Below are positions 53,159-62,458 of a stretch of 64,000 nucleotides of DNA, piece by piece. How positions within the stretch are numbered: the stretch's first letter is position 1; each line of letters opens with the position of its first letter. The notes under the pieces were generated by a model. It worked only from the letters and a program-made list of their open reading frames with translations, made no database searches and was not told the origin of the DNA. The translations under genes were made by a program, and so were the position numbers. The stretch covers positions 5,824,001 to 5,888,000 of the forward strand of contig NZ_CP040272.1 in the NCBI RefSeq assembly GCF_013393905.1. The letters are read 5' to 3'. This DNA is from Nostoc sp. C052 (GTDB taxonomy: Bacteria > Cyanobacteriota > Cyanobacteriia > Cyanobacteriales > Nostocaceae).

Positions 53159-54331
53159 CTAATCTTTTCCGCATTTACTGATAATGACTTCCAGCCCATT
53201 CTGTACTTGCTCAAGTTCTTGGCGCTTTTGGTAAATCCACATCTTTTCAACCAGAGTTTTGTTGTGAGCCTTTTCCTGGTGTTCTAGGAGATTTTCATAA
53301 AGCGCGATCGCTTGTGAGATGACTCGACTGGCTGATTCAACTCGGTTTTCAAAGACTGAGCCAACTATTTCATTTAACTTATCGGAGAATTTATCCATTG
53401 ACTCATCGAATTTTTCAAATCCTAATTCAATTACTTTCGCCTTTATTTGGTCTTTTAGTCCATCAAAATCTAGCATTCCTAAACCAAACGAACCAGCAAT
53501 TGCAGCAGCTAGACTTGCAACAACTACGGCAATAAATCCAAGCCCTGTAAATACCATTAATCCAGCAGCTAAAGCACCAATTCCAAGACCACCACCAATT
53601 CCTCCGAAACCCGTAAAGTCATCATTAATACCATTAATTGAAAGTTTAAGTTGTTGACTTAAATTTGTTTGAATATGCATATCCATACTTTGAAATTCGC
53701 TTTGAATTGCATTTAACTCATAAGCTATTTTTGCATCTAAATATTCGGTATTTTGGAGCAAAATGACATCTCTAAGTTTTGTATTGCCCCATATATCTAT
53801 CTCTCGTGACACAGTTTCAGTAAATTGATTTATGTAGTCTTGAATGAGTTTGTCTTGACTAACAACAGGACTGTGTACCGAATCCCAGTGTTGACTTTGA
53901 TGAGTAATATTTTGTCTTAGTTCTTTATGCCATTTAGTCCATGAATCAGTAGCTTGTTTAATTACTTCTTTGTGCTGGATTTCTACTAAATTTTTAATTT
54001 TGACATCTCGCCCACTAGCTTCTCCTATTTTTTCAAATATTTTCTGCTTTTCTACTTCATGAATTTTAATGTTACCCTTTAAAACATCCTCAAATTGATA
54101 TAATCCATTTAAGCTTTTTTGTACCATCCTATATATTTGAGTAAGAAAGTACTTGATTTTTAGTTTACCAATGTCGAAAGTCGGAAATTTATCAATTATC
54201 ACTCCCAGAAGCACTGTGACTAAATTTGCCAGAAATATCACGAGCGGCGTGAGATTTTTTTGAATCAGCTTTTGTCCGGTAATCTGTGACAATAGCCCAA
54301 CAGTATTAGAGCGAACCAGTGAAATATCCAT
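53159..54331 (-). CDS. Dynamin-stalk-like membrane protein without a GTPase domain
   Basis: A 390-residue protein of long helices. A first hydrophobic segment lies near residues 29-46. A striking Gly/Ala-rich hydrophobic hairpin, GFGGIGGGLGIGALAAGLMVFTGLGFIAVVVASLAAAIAGSFGLG, lies near 241-285. Then come helical segments (VIELGFEKFDESMDKFSDKLNEIVGSVFENRVE). This outline resembles the stalk plus membrane paddle of bacterial dynamin-like proteins, but no G-domain (no P-loop or NKxD) is present. Divergent from the GUN4 gene 136 bp away. A 30-codon frame at 53107-53199 overlaps its end in another frame, hinting at a frameshift or lost downstream gene. Confidence 0.6.
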   Translation of the reverse strand: MDISLVRSNTVGLLSQITGQKLIQKNLTPLVIFLANLVTVLLGVIIDKFPTFDIGKLKIKYFLTQIYRMVQKSLNGLYQFEDVLKGNIKIHEVEKQKIFEKIGEASGRDVKIKNLVEIQHKEVIKQATDSWTKWHKELRQNITHQSQHWDSVHSPVVSQDKLIQDYINQFTETVSREIDIWGNTKLRDVILLQNTEYLDAKIAYELNAIQSEFQSMDMHIQTNLSQQLKLSINGINDDFTGFGGIGGGLGIGALAAGLMVFTGLGFIAVVVASLAAAIAGSFGLGMLDFDGLKDQIKAKVIELGFEKFDESMDKFSDKLNEIVGSVFENRVESASRVISQAIALYENLLEHQEKAHNKTLVEKMWIYQKRQELEQVQNGLEVIISKCGKD

Positions 54332-54467
54332 AAAGTATATGAGGCGATAGAGTTTTCAAGCTTAGTATGCCCAGATTTAGGCAAAATTAATTAATATCCC
54401 GAATAAATACGGTTATCTTTGCTTTTTTATACCAGTTAAATTCAAGAAAATTAGCTTTTAGCAACCT

Positions 54468-56204
54468 ATGAGTATGCTGTTCCAATTTCCGCCTGCAATT
54501 CAAGCTGGTATTGATGCTGGGAAATATCTACAAGTCTCTAGCAATGGAGTACCTTTAAGTATGGCTAGAGATACAGTTACCGGGCAGTTTGTTAGCCATG
54601 CTATTGGTGCTACAGTCAACAACAGCCCTTTATTTCCACTGGTAGCTGATTATAATTTGATTCCGAGTACGGATCTGATGTATCAAACTCATAAAAATTT
54701 TACAGCAGTACTGAAGGGATTGCAAACTATACAGACTAGCTTGGGTGTGTTGCAAGCAACTACAGCCTTGATTGGTGTGGGAACAATTGCAGGTGTCGCA
54801 TTAACAGCAGTCAACCTGCATCAGACAATGAAATTAAGAAAAGAAGTAGAGCAAATGAGGCTGGAAGTTAAAAACGGCTTTATTGACTTGAAACAAGCCT
54901 TAAAAGACCAAGGAGTAGAAATTAGACAAATAATCGAACAAGTAGCCCAAGACATCAAATTTGAACAACACCGCACAGCTTTAGTGAGAGCGTATGGAGT
55001 GTTTATCCAGGCGATGAACCGCTTTCGCTCAGCCATGCAATTGCAAGATTTCAGCCGAAGAAATGCTGAGATTGATGGCGTGAGGGGAATGTTATTTACA
55101 GCTTTAGCAGATTACAGCAATCCACATTTACTAGAAGAAACCTGTGCAGCTGGTCAACTACGCAGATTTGAATGCGCGTGGGCAATTGAACAGGCAATTG
55201 TTGCAACTTATCAAGTGCAGAGTGAAGTTTCAGCAGTGAGCGATCGCCTTTCTCATCTCCAAGATAAAATCTGTAAAGATGCTCTCACTGTGATTAATCG
55301 CTGCGAATCACATGATGAGCTTGATTTTCTCTTCCCCGAAATTATCCGTATTAAAAATCATGATTTAGCGGTATTGGATTCGTGGCAAAATCATGTTGAT
55401 TGGATGCGATCGCTTCCTTCATCAGAATTAAAACTTTTAAGTAGCGCTGATTTTAATAGTCCAGAAACTCACTACTCCACAATCAATGTAGTAGAACCGC
55501 CAGAACAATTAGTATATGAGAGTTTAGCTGAAAAATCTCATTTCTATTCGCTTCGTGACCAGTTGTTATTTATATTTGAGCCTGAACTACGTCGAGAGTA
55601 CGAATTTTATATTAGTGAACAAGCTGGAATTACTGGTTATAAAACATTAGTTACATCTAATTTACAGCAGGCATCAGACCTAACTGTTGGTAATCTTTAT
55701 TACTACTTTAAAATCAGAGATAAATCACAAGATACAGCAGAACTACCATCAAACGTATCCTTGGCAGGTTATGAGAAATTGCAAGAATTACTAGCTGCTG
55801 GTAAATGGAAAGAAGCTAATGAAGAAACCAGAATAGCTATGCTAAAGGTAGCTGGTCGAAGTAAACAAGGTTACTTTGAGCTAGAAAATATTGAAAACTT
55901 TCCATCTCATCAGCTTTACATTATTGATCAACTTTGGGTAGTTTATAGCAAAGGTCACTTTGGCTTTAGTGTACAGAAAGACATCTGGCAAAATGTACAG
56001 AAAGACTGGCATAAGTTTGGTATTCGTGTCAAATGGGCAGAGTTTAATGAGTGGAAGGATTTCAAATGGATATCGAGTGATGATCTAACCTTCAATCTAA
56101 AAGTATCTCAAGGACACCTTCCTGCTATATTTCCATGTATAACCCAATCTCGTGGATTTTCTGCTAATCTTGTTTGGTCTCTTCTCTCACGTCAAGATTT
56201 ATAA
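54468..56204 (+). CDS. Membrane/coiled-coil protein with C-terminal GUN4 domain
   Basis: A 578-residue fusion. Residues 1-90 are an uncharacterised N-terminal region. A hydrophobic stretch near 95-116 (ALIGVGTIAGVALTAVNL) and a long helical region with coiled coil (TMKLRKEVEQMRLEVKNGFIDLKQAL) follow. Residues about 432-560 form a GUN4 domain: LLAAGKWKEANEETRIAML, FPSHQLYIIDQLWVVYSKGHFGFSVQKDIW and GHLPAIFP. Classical GUN4 binds porphyrins and stimulates Mg-chelatase. In cyanobacteria GUN4 is also fused to signalling and effector-like modules, so this may be a sensor. Divergently paired with the dynamin-like gene. Confidence 0.8.
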   Translation: MSMLFQFPPAIQAGIDAGKYLQVSSNGVPLSMARDTVTGQFVSHAIGATVNNSPLFPLVADYNLIPSTDLMYQTHKNFTAVLKGLQTIQTSLGVLQATTALIGVGTIAGVALTAVNLHQTMKLRKEVEQMRLEVKNGFIDLKQALKDQGVEIRQIIEQVAQDIKFEQHRTALVRAYGVFIQAMNRFRSAMQLQDFSRRNAEIDGVRGMLFTALADYSNPHLLEETCAAGQLRRFECAWAIEQAIVATYQVQSEVSAVSDRLSHLQDKICKDALTVINRCESHDELDFLFPEIIRIKNHDLAVLDSWQNHVDWMRSLPSSELKLLSSADFNSPETHYSTINVVEPPEQLVYESLAEKSHFYSLRDQLLFIFEPELRREYEFYISEQAGITGYKTLVTSNLQQASDLTVGNLYYYFKIRDKSQDTAELPSNVSLAGYEKLQELLAAGKWKEANEETRIAMLKVAGRSKQGYFELENIENFPSHQLYIIDQLWVVYSKGHFGFSVQKDIWQNVQKDWHKFGIRVKWAEFNEWKDFKWISSDDLTFNLKVSQGHLPAIFPCITQSRGFSANLVWSLLSRQDL

Positions 56205-56430
56205 TTATCAAATAAAAATAGCAATAAGTAATATCATCATTATTTATTGCTACTATAGGATTCTTATTTGATTGTTGAAATACACGTAGGATATGAAAGC
56301 TTAAAATATTGCATTAGACGTAGGTTGAGTGGATCGGAACGCAACCCAACATATATCAGGATGTTGGGTTACGCAAAGCCTCCATCCAACCTACATTTTT
56401 TTGCTCTCTTGCATTACTTTGGATATACAA

Positions 56431-57285
56431 TCACTCGAATACTACTGTTCTATTTCCATATACTAATACACGATTTTGTAAGTGCGATCGCACTGCTCTT
56501 GCTAATACAATTCTCTCCAAATCTTTGCCTTTTCTCACCAAATCATCAACTTCATCACGGTGACTAACTCGCACCACATCTTGTTCAATAATTGGGCCTG
56601 CATCTAAATCAGCAGTGGCATAATGCGCTGTTGCACCAATAATTTTCACACCACGTTCAAAAGCTCGGTGATAAGGATTTGCACCGATAAAAGCTGGTAA
56701 AAATGAATGATGTATATTAATAATTTGCGGAAATTGACTAATAAAATCTGCACTGACAATCTGCATATATTTTGCCAATACAACTAAATCTATTTTGTAC
56801 TGGCGGAGTAATTCTAGCTGTTGAGTTTCTTGTTCTGATTTATTGTCTTTATTGATAGCAATATGCTGAAAGTCAATATTAAATTGCTCTGCCACTACCT
56901 TTAAATTAGAATGGTTGCTAATAATTAAAGGAATTTCAGCAATAAATTCTTTGGCGCGTTGTCGCCAAATTAAATCAAATAGACAATGGTCTTGGCGACT
57001 TACCCAAACAGCAATGCGTGGTACTGTATCAGAAAAACGTATTTCCCACTTAGCACCTAATGGTTGTGCGATCGCATTAAATGCGGGGGCAATAAATTCT
57101 CGCGGTAAATTGAACCCATCTAACTGCCATTCAATGCGCGTGAGGAATAATCCAGCAGCAAAATCTGTGTGCTGATCTGCATGAATAATATTACCACCGT
57201 TAGAATAGATAAAATTGGCAAATTTCGCCACTAATCCTCGTCGATCGGGGCAAGAAATTAGCAATGTTGCTGTCGGACTTGTCAT
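56431..57285 (-). CDS. purU: Formyltetrahydrofolate deformylase
   Basis: PurU hydrolyses 10-formyl-THF to formate and THF, balancing one-carbon pools. From the ATG at 57285 the protein is 284 residues (a TTG at 57306 is less likely). It begins with an ACT domain (ATLLISCPDRRGLVAKFANFIYSNGGNIIHADQHTD). It then has the formyltransferase-like core, including LAKYMQIVSADFISQFPQIINIHHSFLPAFIGANPYHRAFERGVKIIGATAHYATADLDAGPIIEQDV, with the catalytic N-H-D set. Confidence 0.95.
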   Translation of the reverse strand: MTSPTATLLISCPDRRGLVAKFANFIYSNGGNIIHADQHTDFAAGLFLTRIEWQLDGFNLPREFIAPAFNAIAQPLGAKWEIRFSDTVPRIAVWVSRQDHCLFDLIWRQRAKEFIAEIPLIISNHSNLKVVAEQFNIDFQHIAINKDNKSEQETQQLELLRQYKIDLVVLAKYMQIVSADFISQFPQIINIHHSFLPAFIGANPYHRAFERGVKIIGATAHYATADLDAGPIIEQDVVRVSHRDEVDDLVRKGKDLERIVLARAVRSHLQNRVLVYGNRTVVFE

Positions 57286-57311
57286 AAGAATATCGCCAGA
57301 TTTCAAATTAA

Positions 57312-57938
57312 TTATTTGCTGTTTGTCGGACTCGGTTTAGGAATGATCAGCGGAGGAAGTTTCTGACTATTATCTACCGGTTGTTTCCACTCTGATAGTT
57401 CCCGATTCACGGCATTGGCAAAATCTGTAGATACCAACAGCACATTTATATTTCCATCTGGTTTAATAGCAGGATCAGCTTGAGCATACAAAAAACGACC
57501 GTTAAAGTTAGATTTACCTAAAATCAACTTATGCCTTTGTCGGTTTTTCAAGGTGATATTGATAGTTGCTTGGGGTTGATCTAAGGCAAATTCTCCAAGC
57601 TGTTTTACTGGGGTTGATAAAATCGTATCGCTATTATCTTTGACCAACAAATCCATTAAATAAGAAACAATAGCGTCATTTGCTGGGCCCGATATCGGAG
57701 ATTTTATTAACCAATTGGGCTTACTAGAAGATTCAGGGCTGCGTTCCAGATTCAGAGTAAGTTTTTTTGTCTTGACTGTTAGAGACTGCACATCATCTTT
57801 TCCAAAAGAGAAAATTTTCTGTTTTTGCCCTTTGATTTCTTCTCGCTGAGTTGCACCTCGAATTTCATAAAAGTAAACAAAAGTACCTAAACCTAGCGCT
57901 AGTAGTATCAAAATTAAAGTCGTTCGCGGCAATTTCAT
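57312..57938 (-). CDS. DUF4340 protein, last gene of Gld-like ABC cluster
   Basis: A 208-residue membrane-anchored protein with one N-terminal helix (LILILLALGLGTFVYFY) and a DUF4340 periplasmic-type domain (QKIFSFGKDDVQSLTVKTKKLTLNLER, LGEFALDQPQATINITLKNRQRHKLILGKSNFNGRFLYAQ). DUF4340 genes typically follow GldG-like genes in ABC clusters. It lies 77 bp beyond the GldG-like gene, separated by a short repeat array. Confidence 0.85.
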   Translation of the reverse strand: MKLPRTTLILILLALGLGTFVYFYEIRGATQREEIKGQKQKIFSFGKDDVQSLTVKTKKLTLNLERSPESSSKPNWLIKSPISGPANDAIVSYLMDLLVKDNSDTILSTPVKQLGEFALDQPQATINITLKNRQRHKLILGKSNFNGRFLYAQADPAIKPDGNINVLLVSTDFANAVNRELSEWKQPVDNSQKLPPLIIPKPSPTNSK

Positions 57939-58015
57939 TTTTTAATCATTTGTCATTTGTCATTGGTGAAAAGTTAGTATCTATAACTCTTAACTCCTAA
58001 CTCCTAACCAATTTC

Positions 58016-59743
58016 TTACCGTCGTTTCCACCAGATAATAACTGCTGCCGATAACCCAATTAAAGGTAAAACTAACAAAGACGACAATATTAAAAGATTC
58101 GCTTGGGTCGTTGTCAGGGTTATCCGACGGTTTTTCGGTTCTTTAGGACGAATAGAAAGAGGTTGCTGGTCTTGTTTACTCAGCCAAGTAACTGAATTGA
58201 GGAATACATCTCCGTTTAGTTGCTGTTGAAACAAGCCATCGGTGGCGAAATTAGAATTTCCTAAAACCACTAACCGCGATTCAGTGGTTGTTTGAGATGA
58301 GGAAGTAGGGGGAGATGGGGGAGATGAGGGAGTGGGGAAAGCCTTGCTTTGGGTGGTTGGTGATGGAAGTGGTAAAGCTTGCGGAGTTTTGGCAGAAGAA
58401 TTAGGGCTAGTTTTGCCTTGGGTGGTTGGTGATGGTAGAGGTGAAGGTGTAGGTAAGACTTGGGGAGTAGAAGTAGATTTGGGTGTTTGTTTTCTGGTTA
58501 AGGCAACACCCAAAGTCAGAGGCCCTTTAAGGTCTTTATCTGCATTAAACTCTAATTTTTCGCTTTGGAGATCGCTTTCTGCCCAACTGCTGGGATAGGG
58601 TTTGGTTCGCAGCAAAGGAGTAGCTTCAACACCAGGTACAGAGGTAATTTCCAGTGGTCGGGAAATCGGATAAAAAGAGTTACCGTTACCGAAATCTTTG
58701 GTAATTGGATGTTGGCCGTATTCTGTTACTAAGGGGGCCGCAGGGCCACGTCCCACGACGCTTTCTCCAGAAACATCTACGGCTAAACGATTATCCAGAC
58801 GAACGCCCCACTCTTGTAGCAAGCTATTAAGTTTAGGATCGGTATTAGGATCAATCATCAGCAGTAAATTACCGCCTCGATTCAGATATTGTTGCAAGGC
58901 GTTGACTTCGCCCTGAAATAACTCTCGCTTGGGGCCAGCTACGATGACGACAGCTGCATCTTGAGGAACTTTCGAGGTTTCTGCTAGATTCAGCGGTGCT
59001 GTTGTGAAATTTTTGTCGCCTAATCCTTGAACTGCTTGTGACATTGCACCTTTACCAGCTGAAAGTTGGCGTTCGCCATGACCTTGCAGTAAGTAAACTT
59101 TGGCTGTGGTTAAATTTGTTAGTTGTTGCAGGCGACTAGTTAATCTGATTTCCGATAGACGCTCATTTTCATTTATTGTCTGTACTAATTGCCGTTTATC
59201 CCCAGATTCTAGGTAAACTTCCCCATAATTTTTGACGCCAAACTTTTCTGCAAGTCCTGGTCTAGCTTCGGGGTTGATGTATTCATATTTAAATTTTGAG
59301 CTTTGCCGCTGATAATTTTCTAGCAGTTCTCGGTCTTGGGGATTCTGGTTAATATCAAACACCCACACTTTAACTGGCTGTGCTAAAACGCTTACTAATT
59401 CCCGTGACTGGGGCGCAAGGGTAAATAATTGAGATTCTGTTAAGTCTGCCCGCAGATGATAGCGAGTTCCCAAAAAATTAATCAATCCCAAAATTGCTAA
59501 TATTGCCAGAGTCACCACTAAAGCATTAGTCCCTGCTTGGGTAGAACGACGGTTCCACCAGTTAGTTTGGTAGCTTTGCCATATTATCCCCAATCCACTG
59601 ATGAAAATTCCCGCAATTATAAATACTAATGGAATTAGTCCCCACTGTTCAGAAACTAATCCAACTGTTAAGCCGACAGTAATTAGGAATGGGCCTAACC
59701 AAAACAGATATTTCCAAAGTTTCTTTTTTGCAACTATCTTCAT
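58016..59743 (-). CDS. GldG-like ABC transporter auxiliary membrane protein
   Basis: A 575-residue protein from ATG 59743; an earlier ATG at 59755 lies in a TCATTTG repeat. It has two N-terminal membrane helices and a third near 80-98. A large extracytoplasmic GldG/IFT52-like domain follows (YHLRADLTESQLFTLAPQSRELVSVLAQPVKVWVFD; GQHPITKDFG), and a C-terminal helix ends ILSSLLVLPLIGLSAAVIIWWKRR. A Pro/Ser/Thr linker of about 75 residues (roughly 420-490) interrupts the domain. Works with the ATPase and permease encoded upstream. Confidence 0.85.
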   Translation of the reverse strand: MKIVAKKKLWKYLFWLGPFLITVGLTVGLVSEQWGLIPLVFIIAGIFISGLGIIWQSYQTNWWNRRSTQAGTNALVVTLAILAILGLINFLGTRYHLRADLTESQLFTLAPQSRELVSVLAQPVKVWVFDINQNPQDRELLENYQRQSSKFKYEYINPEARPGLAEKFGVKNYGEVYLESGDKRQLVQTINENERLSEIRLTSRLQQLTNLTTAKVYLLQGHGERQLSAGKGAMSQAVQGLGDKNFTTAPLNLAETSKVPQDAAVVIVAGPKRELFQGEVNALQQYLNRGGNLLLMIDPNTDPKLNSLLQEWGVRLDNRLAVDVSGESVVGRGPAAPLVTEYGQHPITKDFGNGNSFYPISRPLEITSVPGVEATPLLRTKPYPSSWAESDLQSEKLEFNADKDLKGPLTLGVALTRKQTPKSTSTPQVLPTPSPLPSPTTQGKTSPNSSAKTPQALPLPSPTTQSKAFPTPSSPPSPPTSSSQTTTESRLVVLGNSNFATDGLFQQQLNGDVFLNSVTWLSKQDQQPLSIRPKEPKNRRITLTTTQANLLILSSLLVLPLIGLSAAVIIWWKRR

Positions 59744-59747
59744 ATAA

Positions 59748-59784
59748 TTTGTCATTGGTCATTTGTCATTTGTCATTTGTCATC
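59748..59784. repeat. Heptamer array TCATTTG, left flank of four-helix-bundle gene
   Basis: Four to five copies of TCATTTG/TCATTGG. The same unit in inverted orientation lies at 60264-60295, so the four-helix-bundle gene is bracketed by inverted arrays. Confidence 0.85.
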
Positions 59785-59799
59785 TGGTACATTGCCAAT

Positions 59800-60147
59800 T
59801 TAGTTTAGGTAGGAGTTTAATTTGGGCGCTAGTTCGTTAATGATTGTTTTGGTTGCATTTATCTGTTCGTTAGTTAAAAGGTTGCGAGTGTAAGCTCGTC
59901 TTAACCAATGTTGAGTTTCATTCAAAGAGCCTCTTGCTATTTTTATAAAACGTCTATTATCTTGAAAACTACCTCTTCCTAAACCTTCCGCTATATTGGC
60001 ACCAATACTATCAGCTGAACGTACAATCTGTTTACCAATCGTATCTTTTGCAAAAAAATTCCATCCCTCAACAATTTTCCAAATTTCATCCGCTAATTGT
60101 TCTGATAATTTATAAACTTGTAATTCTTGGAAACGCTTTGTTGGCAT
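59800..60147 (-). CDS. Four-helix-bundle protein (S23/IVS-type)
   Basis: A 115-residue protein of the TIGR02436/23S-intervening-sequence type four-helix bundle: QELQVYKLSEQLADEIWKIVEGWNFFAKDTIGKQIVRSADSIGANIAEGLGRGS and ALRESL-like stretch IARGSLNETQHWLRRAYTRNLL. These proteins occur in rRNA intervening sequences and as free-standing genes, and relate to the Avd protein of diversity-generating retroelements; no reverse transcriptase is nearby. It interrupts the Gld-like operon and is flanked by inverted heptamer arrays. Confidence 0.88.
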   Translation of the reverse strand: MPTKRFQELQVYKLSEQLADEIWKIVEGWNFFAKDTIGKQIVRSADSIGANIAEGLGRGSFQDNRRFIKIARGSLNETQHWLRRAYTRNLLTNEQINATKTIINELAPKLNSYLN

Positions 60148-60263
60148 TGATTGAGTTGTCTTGATGATTTTTAGTCAATCAATTTTCATCCATATATTTT
60201 TAAGTGTCACTATTTTTTGACTAATGACCAATACTTCTCTACAAGATGCACTCACATTCGCTC

Positions 60264-60295
60264 AGTACAAATGACAAATGACAAATGACAAATGA
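60264..60295. repeat. Heptamer array CAAATGA, right flank of four-helix-bundle gene
   Basis: Four copies of ACAAATG, the reverse complement of the array at 59748-59784. Confidence 0.85.
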
Positions 60296-61108
60296 CTATC
60301 GCCTTTGAAAGCGCAGTGCATCAATTGATTGAGCGGTGAGAAAGATGCCTAAAAAAATGTAACTGGCGAATAAAACCAAGGTGCTGGTATCGACAATCCC
60401 TTGAATTAAGGTGCTGTAATGTTTCAGCAACGATAGATAACCTAAAGCTTCGCCTACGGGGCCAGGGACAATTTTGCCGATTAAATCAATCAATAACAAT
60501 AATAAAATGACTGCAAAGGTGAGAACGGCAGACAGAATTGTGCTGTCTGTTAATGAGGAAATAAACATTCCGATAGATAAAATTGCTGCTGCTAGCAAGA
60601 TTAATCCAAAATTACCCAGCAAGGGAATTGAGGGCGACATTGGTGGATTTGAGGCGCTGATGGCGATCGCTTCAAACACTATCATGGGTAAAACCATTGT
60701 GGTCAGAAATGTTAGTACGCCTAATAATTTACCCACAGCTACCGCCCAATTGGTGATTGGTGAGGTGGCTAACAGTTCTAAAGTGCCCCGCTTACGTTCT
60801 TCTGCATAGAGTCCCATTGAGAGGATGGGCAGAATAAACAACAATAGCCACTCCATACGTTCCAAAAATATTCGGACAAATTCGTAGGGGACATCTATGG
60901 GCGGTACTGGTACTCCCAATTGTTGCCCTTGTGCATCCATTGCCGCCACTCCTACCAAAATGCCATCTGGCCCTAGCAAAATCATCACGAAGAATAACCC
61001 GGCAAGGAACCAAAATATGCCTGCGATCGCATAAGCTAAAGGCGATACAAAATAACTCTGTAACTCTCGGCGATAAATGGCAATAATATTACTCAGCACT
61101 ATACCCAT
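60296..61108 (-). CDS. ABC-2-type permease (GldF-like)
   Basis: A 270-residue permease with six hydrophobic segments: IIAIYRRELQSYFVSPLAYAIAGIFWFLAGLFFVMILLG at the N-terminus, ERMEWLLLFILPILSMGLYAEERKRGTLELLATSPITNWAVAVGKLLG as the coupling region, and further helices to the end. It is immediately adjacent to the ATPase gene (stop and start abut without overlap), so they are co-expressed. With the GldG-like and DUF4340 proteins it would form an export complex of unknown substrate. Confidence 0.92.
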   Translation of the reverse strand: MGIVLSNIIAIYRRELQSYFVSPLAYAIAGIFWFLAGLFFVMILLGPDGILVGVAAMDAQGQQLGVPVPPIDVPYEFVRIFLERMEWLLLFILPILSMGLYAEERKRGTLELLATSPITNWAVAVGKLLGVLTFLTTMVLPMIVFEAIAISASNPPMSPSIPLLGNFGLILLAAAILSIGMFISSLTDSTILSAVLTFAVILLLLLIDLIGKIVPGPVGEALGYLSLLKHYSTLIQGIVDTSTLVLFASYIFLGIFLTAQSIDALRFQRR

Positions 61109-62119
61109 TTAGGCTGCCTCTCCTTCTTTGTCTGCTGCTAAGTCTACCTCAGGATCGAAATTCTTTTCTTCTGTGGTCAGTTGCAAGAACACGTCTTCTA
61201 AGGTGGCGTTAACCCGCCGCAGCTCATGTAAACCGAATCCTGCACGCACTAATGTTGTGGCAATATCCTTTCCTGGTTCTTTTCCTGGTTGCGATATTAC
61301 CCGCAGGTAAGCGCGATTTTCTTGGGGTTGATGGCCGTGGATTCCGGCTGTGGGAATTGATTCTATCAGACTCACACCCGCAACTTTTTGCAATACCTGT
61401 TTCGCGAGAGCAGCTTCTCCTTCTATTTCCAACTCATACCCAGAACCACCTGTCAACTGAGTCATTAGGTTTTCTGGTGTATTAGTTGCCACAACTTTAC
61501 CGCGATTGATGATGGCGACGCGGCTGCAAGTCATACTCACTTCTGGCAGAATGTGCGTGGAAAGAATAATTGTGTGCGTACCAGCGAGGCTTTTAATTAA
61601 ATTCCGCACCTCAATTATTTGTCGAGGATCGAGTCCAACGGTGGGTTCATCCAAGATGATTGCTGGGGGATCGTGGACGATCGCTTGAGCAATTCCTACC
61701 CTTTGACGGTATCCTTTAGAGAGTTTGCGGATAATCACTCGCCGCTTATCTTCTAAGTTGCAGCGTTCGATGGCGGCTGTTATCTTGTTGGGGCGATCGC
61801 CTCCCGGAACTCCCTTAATTCGGGCGACAAAATCCAAAAATCCCTCCACCGTCATATCTGGATATAACGGCGGTGTTTCTGGTAAATAACCAATGCGTTG
61901 GCGCACAGCCAGAGAATTTTCATGGACATCATAACCAGCAATTCGGGCATTGCCATTGGTTGCTGGTAAATAACCAGCCAGAATCCGCATGGTTGTGGTT
62001 TTTCCAGCCCCATTGGGGCCTAACAACCCTAAAATTTCCCCAGGTTCGACGCTAAAGGTGACATCAGTAATCGCTGGGGTAGAGCCGTATATTTTACTCA
62101 GATGTTCAACTTCGATCAT
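61109..62119 (-). CDS. ABC transporter ATP-binding protein (GldA-like)
   Basis: A 336-residue ATPase of the multidrug/polysaccharide export type. Walker A GPNGAGKTTTMRILAGYLP near residues 34-52, Q-loop GYLPETPPLYPDMTVEGFL, signature LSKGYRQRVGIAQAI, Walker B AIILDEPTVGLDPRQ. The extended C-terminal ~110 residues are usual for this subgroup. First gene of the cluster, followed directly by the permease gene. Confidence 0.93.
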   Translation of the reverse strand: MIEVEHLSKIYGSTPAITDVTFSVEPGEILGLLGPNGAGKTTTMRILAGYLPATNGNARIAGYDVHENSLAVRQRIGYLPETPPLYPDMTVEGFLDFVARIKGVPGGDRPNKITAAIERCNLEDKRRVIIRKLSKGYRQRVGIAQAIVHDPPAIILDEPTVGLDPRQIIEVRNLIKSLAGTHTIILSTHILPEVSMTCSRVAIINRGKVVATNTPENLMTQLTGGSGYELEIEGEAALAKQVLQKVAGVSLIESIPTAGIHGHQPQENRAYLRVISQPGKEPGKDIATTLVRAGFGLHELRRVNATLEDVFLQLTTEEKNFDPEVDLAADKEGEAA

Positions 62120-62458
62120 CGGTATAATGGCGATCGCAATTTATAGAATACCCAACAATCTTAGATCGCAATATTGAGTATGGGGGACTGGCACTAAGAT
62201 TCGCCGACAATGGGTAAAGTTCCTGGAAAATCTCTTTGTCTCATCGCCTCAGTTAAGTACTTGAAAATTTTAACCAATCTTTTCTGTGTCTGGAGTTAAC
62301 GGAGTCTCCATTCCTCTTTGTGTTGCTCAATTAGCTCACCCTTTTGGGTGAGTCATAGATCAACCGATCAGATGACCTGGACGAAGGAAGCTGAGATTAA
62401 TAATAAAGGGGACTCTATTACTAAAGAACACCGATTGCATTTTACCTAAGTATAAGTT

